Assembly (NCBI RefSeq): GCF_900010755.1
Contig: NZ_CZJT01000103.1
Location: forward strand, 248,001-312,000
Direction: 5' to 3'
DNA: 64,000 nucleotides
Origin: Paeniglutamicibacter antarcticus
GTDB lineage: Bacteria; Actinomycetota; Actinomycetes; Actinomycetales; Micrococcaceae
Shown piece by piece: positions 63,232-64,000 of this stretch (positions are counted from its first letter, which is position 1; each line of letters starts with the position of its first letter). The position numbers and the translations under genes were made by a program. The notes under the pieces are model-generated. The model made no database searches. It was not told where the DNA came from and worked only from the letters and a program-made list of their open reading frames with translations.

Positions 63232-64000
63232 GTGGCCCAGCGTCGAACCCACTATGAAGTACTGGGGATCCCGCGTACCGCCGGCATTACGGAGATCAAG
63301 ACCGCCTACCGCAAGGCAGCCCGGCTCACGCACCCGGACCACGGGGGCGATGCAGCTGCCTTCGGCGAGGTAACGCTCGCCTACGAAACCCTCATCGACC
63401 CGGCATCCCGGCAACGCTACGATCGCAGTTACGGCACCGAATCCAGTTACCTGCGCGGCAAGGCCCCCGCCCAGGAGTCCAACGGCGCCGGCTACGGGAC
63501 CGCAGGATCTGCCTCCTCGATGCGCTTTGAGTCCAACGCCCCGCGTTCCTCGGCCACCGACGCCACCATTTTCGTTCCGCCGCTGCTTGAATCCCCCGAC
63601 TCGCCCCTGGACAAGGCCAAGTCGATTCAGCAGGTCCACGGGGCACCGCGCAAGCGCGGCATCTTCGGCGCCCAGGCCCGGCTGGCCCGCGAGGCCCGCA
63701 CCATCCAATTGCTTTCGCGCCAACTGCTCCCCGTGCTGCCCTCCACGCGCCTGGTCAATGGGCTGCACTCCCCGGGCGGTGGCTACATCGACCACGCACT
63801 GCTCGGCGGCTACCGGCTGGCCATCGTGCACTCGATGCGCCTGCCCAAGGGCGTCTACCGGTGGGACGGAGCCTCGCTCTTCCGCGACGGCAAGCACATC
63901 GACCCGCCGCAGATCGCCCCCTCGGTGCATAAGATGCAGTCGCTGTTCCCGGAGCTGAACGTCACCGGGTGGACAGTCATCCACTCCCCGGACGGCAACC
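63232..64000 (+). CDS. J-domain (DnaJ-like) protein, 3' end beyond the window
   Basis: The GTG at 63232 opens a frame that runs off the right edge (256 codons visible). The J domain fills residues about 5-65: RRTHYEVLGIPRTAGITEIK, the HPD motif in THPDHGGDAAAF, and AYETLIDPASRQRYDRSYG. This domain stimulates the ATPase of Hsp70. After a Ser-rich linker comes a conserved region (LVNGLHSPGGGYIDHALLGG) that looks like a NERD-type or related fold; no Cys-rich zinc domain of true DnaJ is visible. GAAAGG lies upstream. Confidence 0.85.
   Translation, partial: MAQRRTHYEVLGIPRTAGITEIKTAYRKAARLTHPDHGGDAAAFGEVTLAYETLIDPASRQRYDRSYGTESSYLRGKAPAQESNGAGYGTAGSASSMRFESNAPRSSATDATIFVPPLLESPDSPLDKAKSIQQVHGAPRKRGIFGAQARLAREARTIQLLSRQLLPVLPSTRLVNGLHSPGGGYIDHALLGGYRLAIVHSMRLPKGVYRWDGASLFRDGKHIDPPQIAPSVHKMQSLFPELNVTGWTVIHSPDGN

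Noticed and set aside
63208..63984. Long minus-strand open frame opposite the J-domain gene
   Set aside because: The plus strand encodes a clear J domain with HPD motif; the minus frame is a high-GC shadow without family features.

Overview
The window looks like the chromosome of a high-GC actinobacterium, most likely a member of the Micrococcaceae (Arthrobacter, Paeniglutamicibacter or Glutamicibacter type). The evidence is the gene order of the division and cell wall (dcw) cluster with wag31, yggT, sepF and pgeF, the secA-hpf-comF-lpqB-mtrB-mtrA block, the 180-kDa type NAD-glutamate dehydrogenase, and several orthologues of mycobacterial genes (Rv2175c, Rv3235, PdtaS, MtrAB, LpqB). MurE carries DDPH where diaminopimelate-adding enzymes carry DNPR, which fits a lysine-type wall. 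No rRNA, tRNA, CRISPR array, insertion sequence or prophage was seen.

Layout. 1-20.4 kb: one long minus-strand dcw cluster, read from right to left as mraZ, rsmH, an FtsL-like gene, ftsI, murE, murF, mraY, murD, ftsW, murG, murC, ftsQ, ftsZ, pgeF, sepF, yggT, wag31, lspA and a cut-off RluA-type pseudouridine synthase gene. Most junctions overlap or nearly touch, so wall precursor synthesis and septum assembly are translationally coupled. 20.4-26.2 kb: the mraZ control region, DUF3040, dinB, a divergent polyprenyl synthetase gene, an Rv2175c-type gene and a LysM/transglycosylase gene. 26.2-32.5 kb: an orphan PdtaS-type histidine kinase coupled to NAD-glutamate dehydrogenase. 32.6-39.5 kb: an actinobacterial locus of unknown function (CpaE-like ATPase, SAF protein, small conserved protein, LysM protein, Rv3235 family) meeting secA tail to tail. 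39.6-48.2 kb: a winged-helix gene, hpf, comF, lpqB, mtrB, mtrA and a membrane protein gene. 48.4-58.6 kb: a MetE-like gene, chorismate mutase, a complete peptide ABC transporter operon, a small zinc-ribbon-like gene, and mnmA with its cysteine desulfurase. 58.8-64 kb: a conserved hypothetical gene, a coupled dihydropteroate-synthase-like/RibD-like pair, a lipid kinase gene split by an in-frame stop, a small membrane protein gene and the start of a J-domain gene.

The strongest unexplained signals are regulatory repeat arrays. Five 10-bp direct repeats sit inside the mraZ promoter, which is the architecture expected of MraZ autorepression. A second, oppositely oriented array of the same motif lies about 200 bp further upstream. 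Six 9-bp units with the GTCACA core known for MtrA lie just upstream of the LysM/transglycosylase gene, in the same window as mtrA itself. Four 10-bp CATCAAA-type repeats run into the ribosome binding site of the LysM gene next to Rv3235. All functional statements rest on reading the sequence and on family knowledge; no database search was run.
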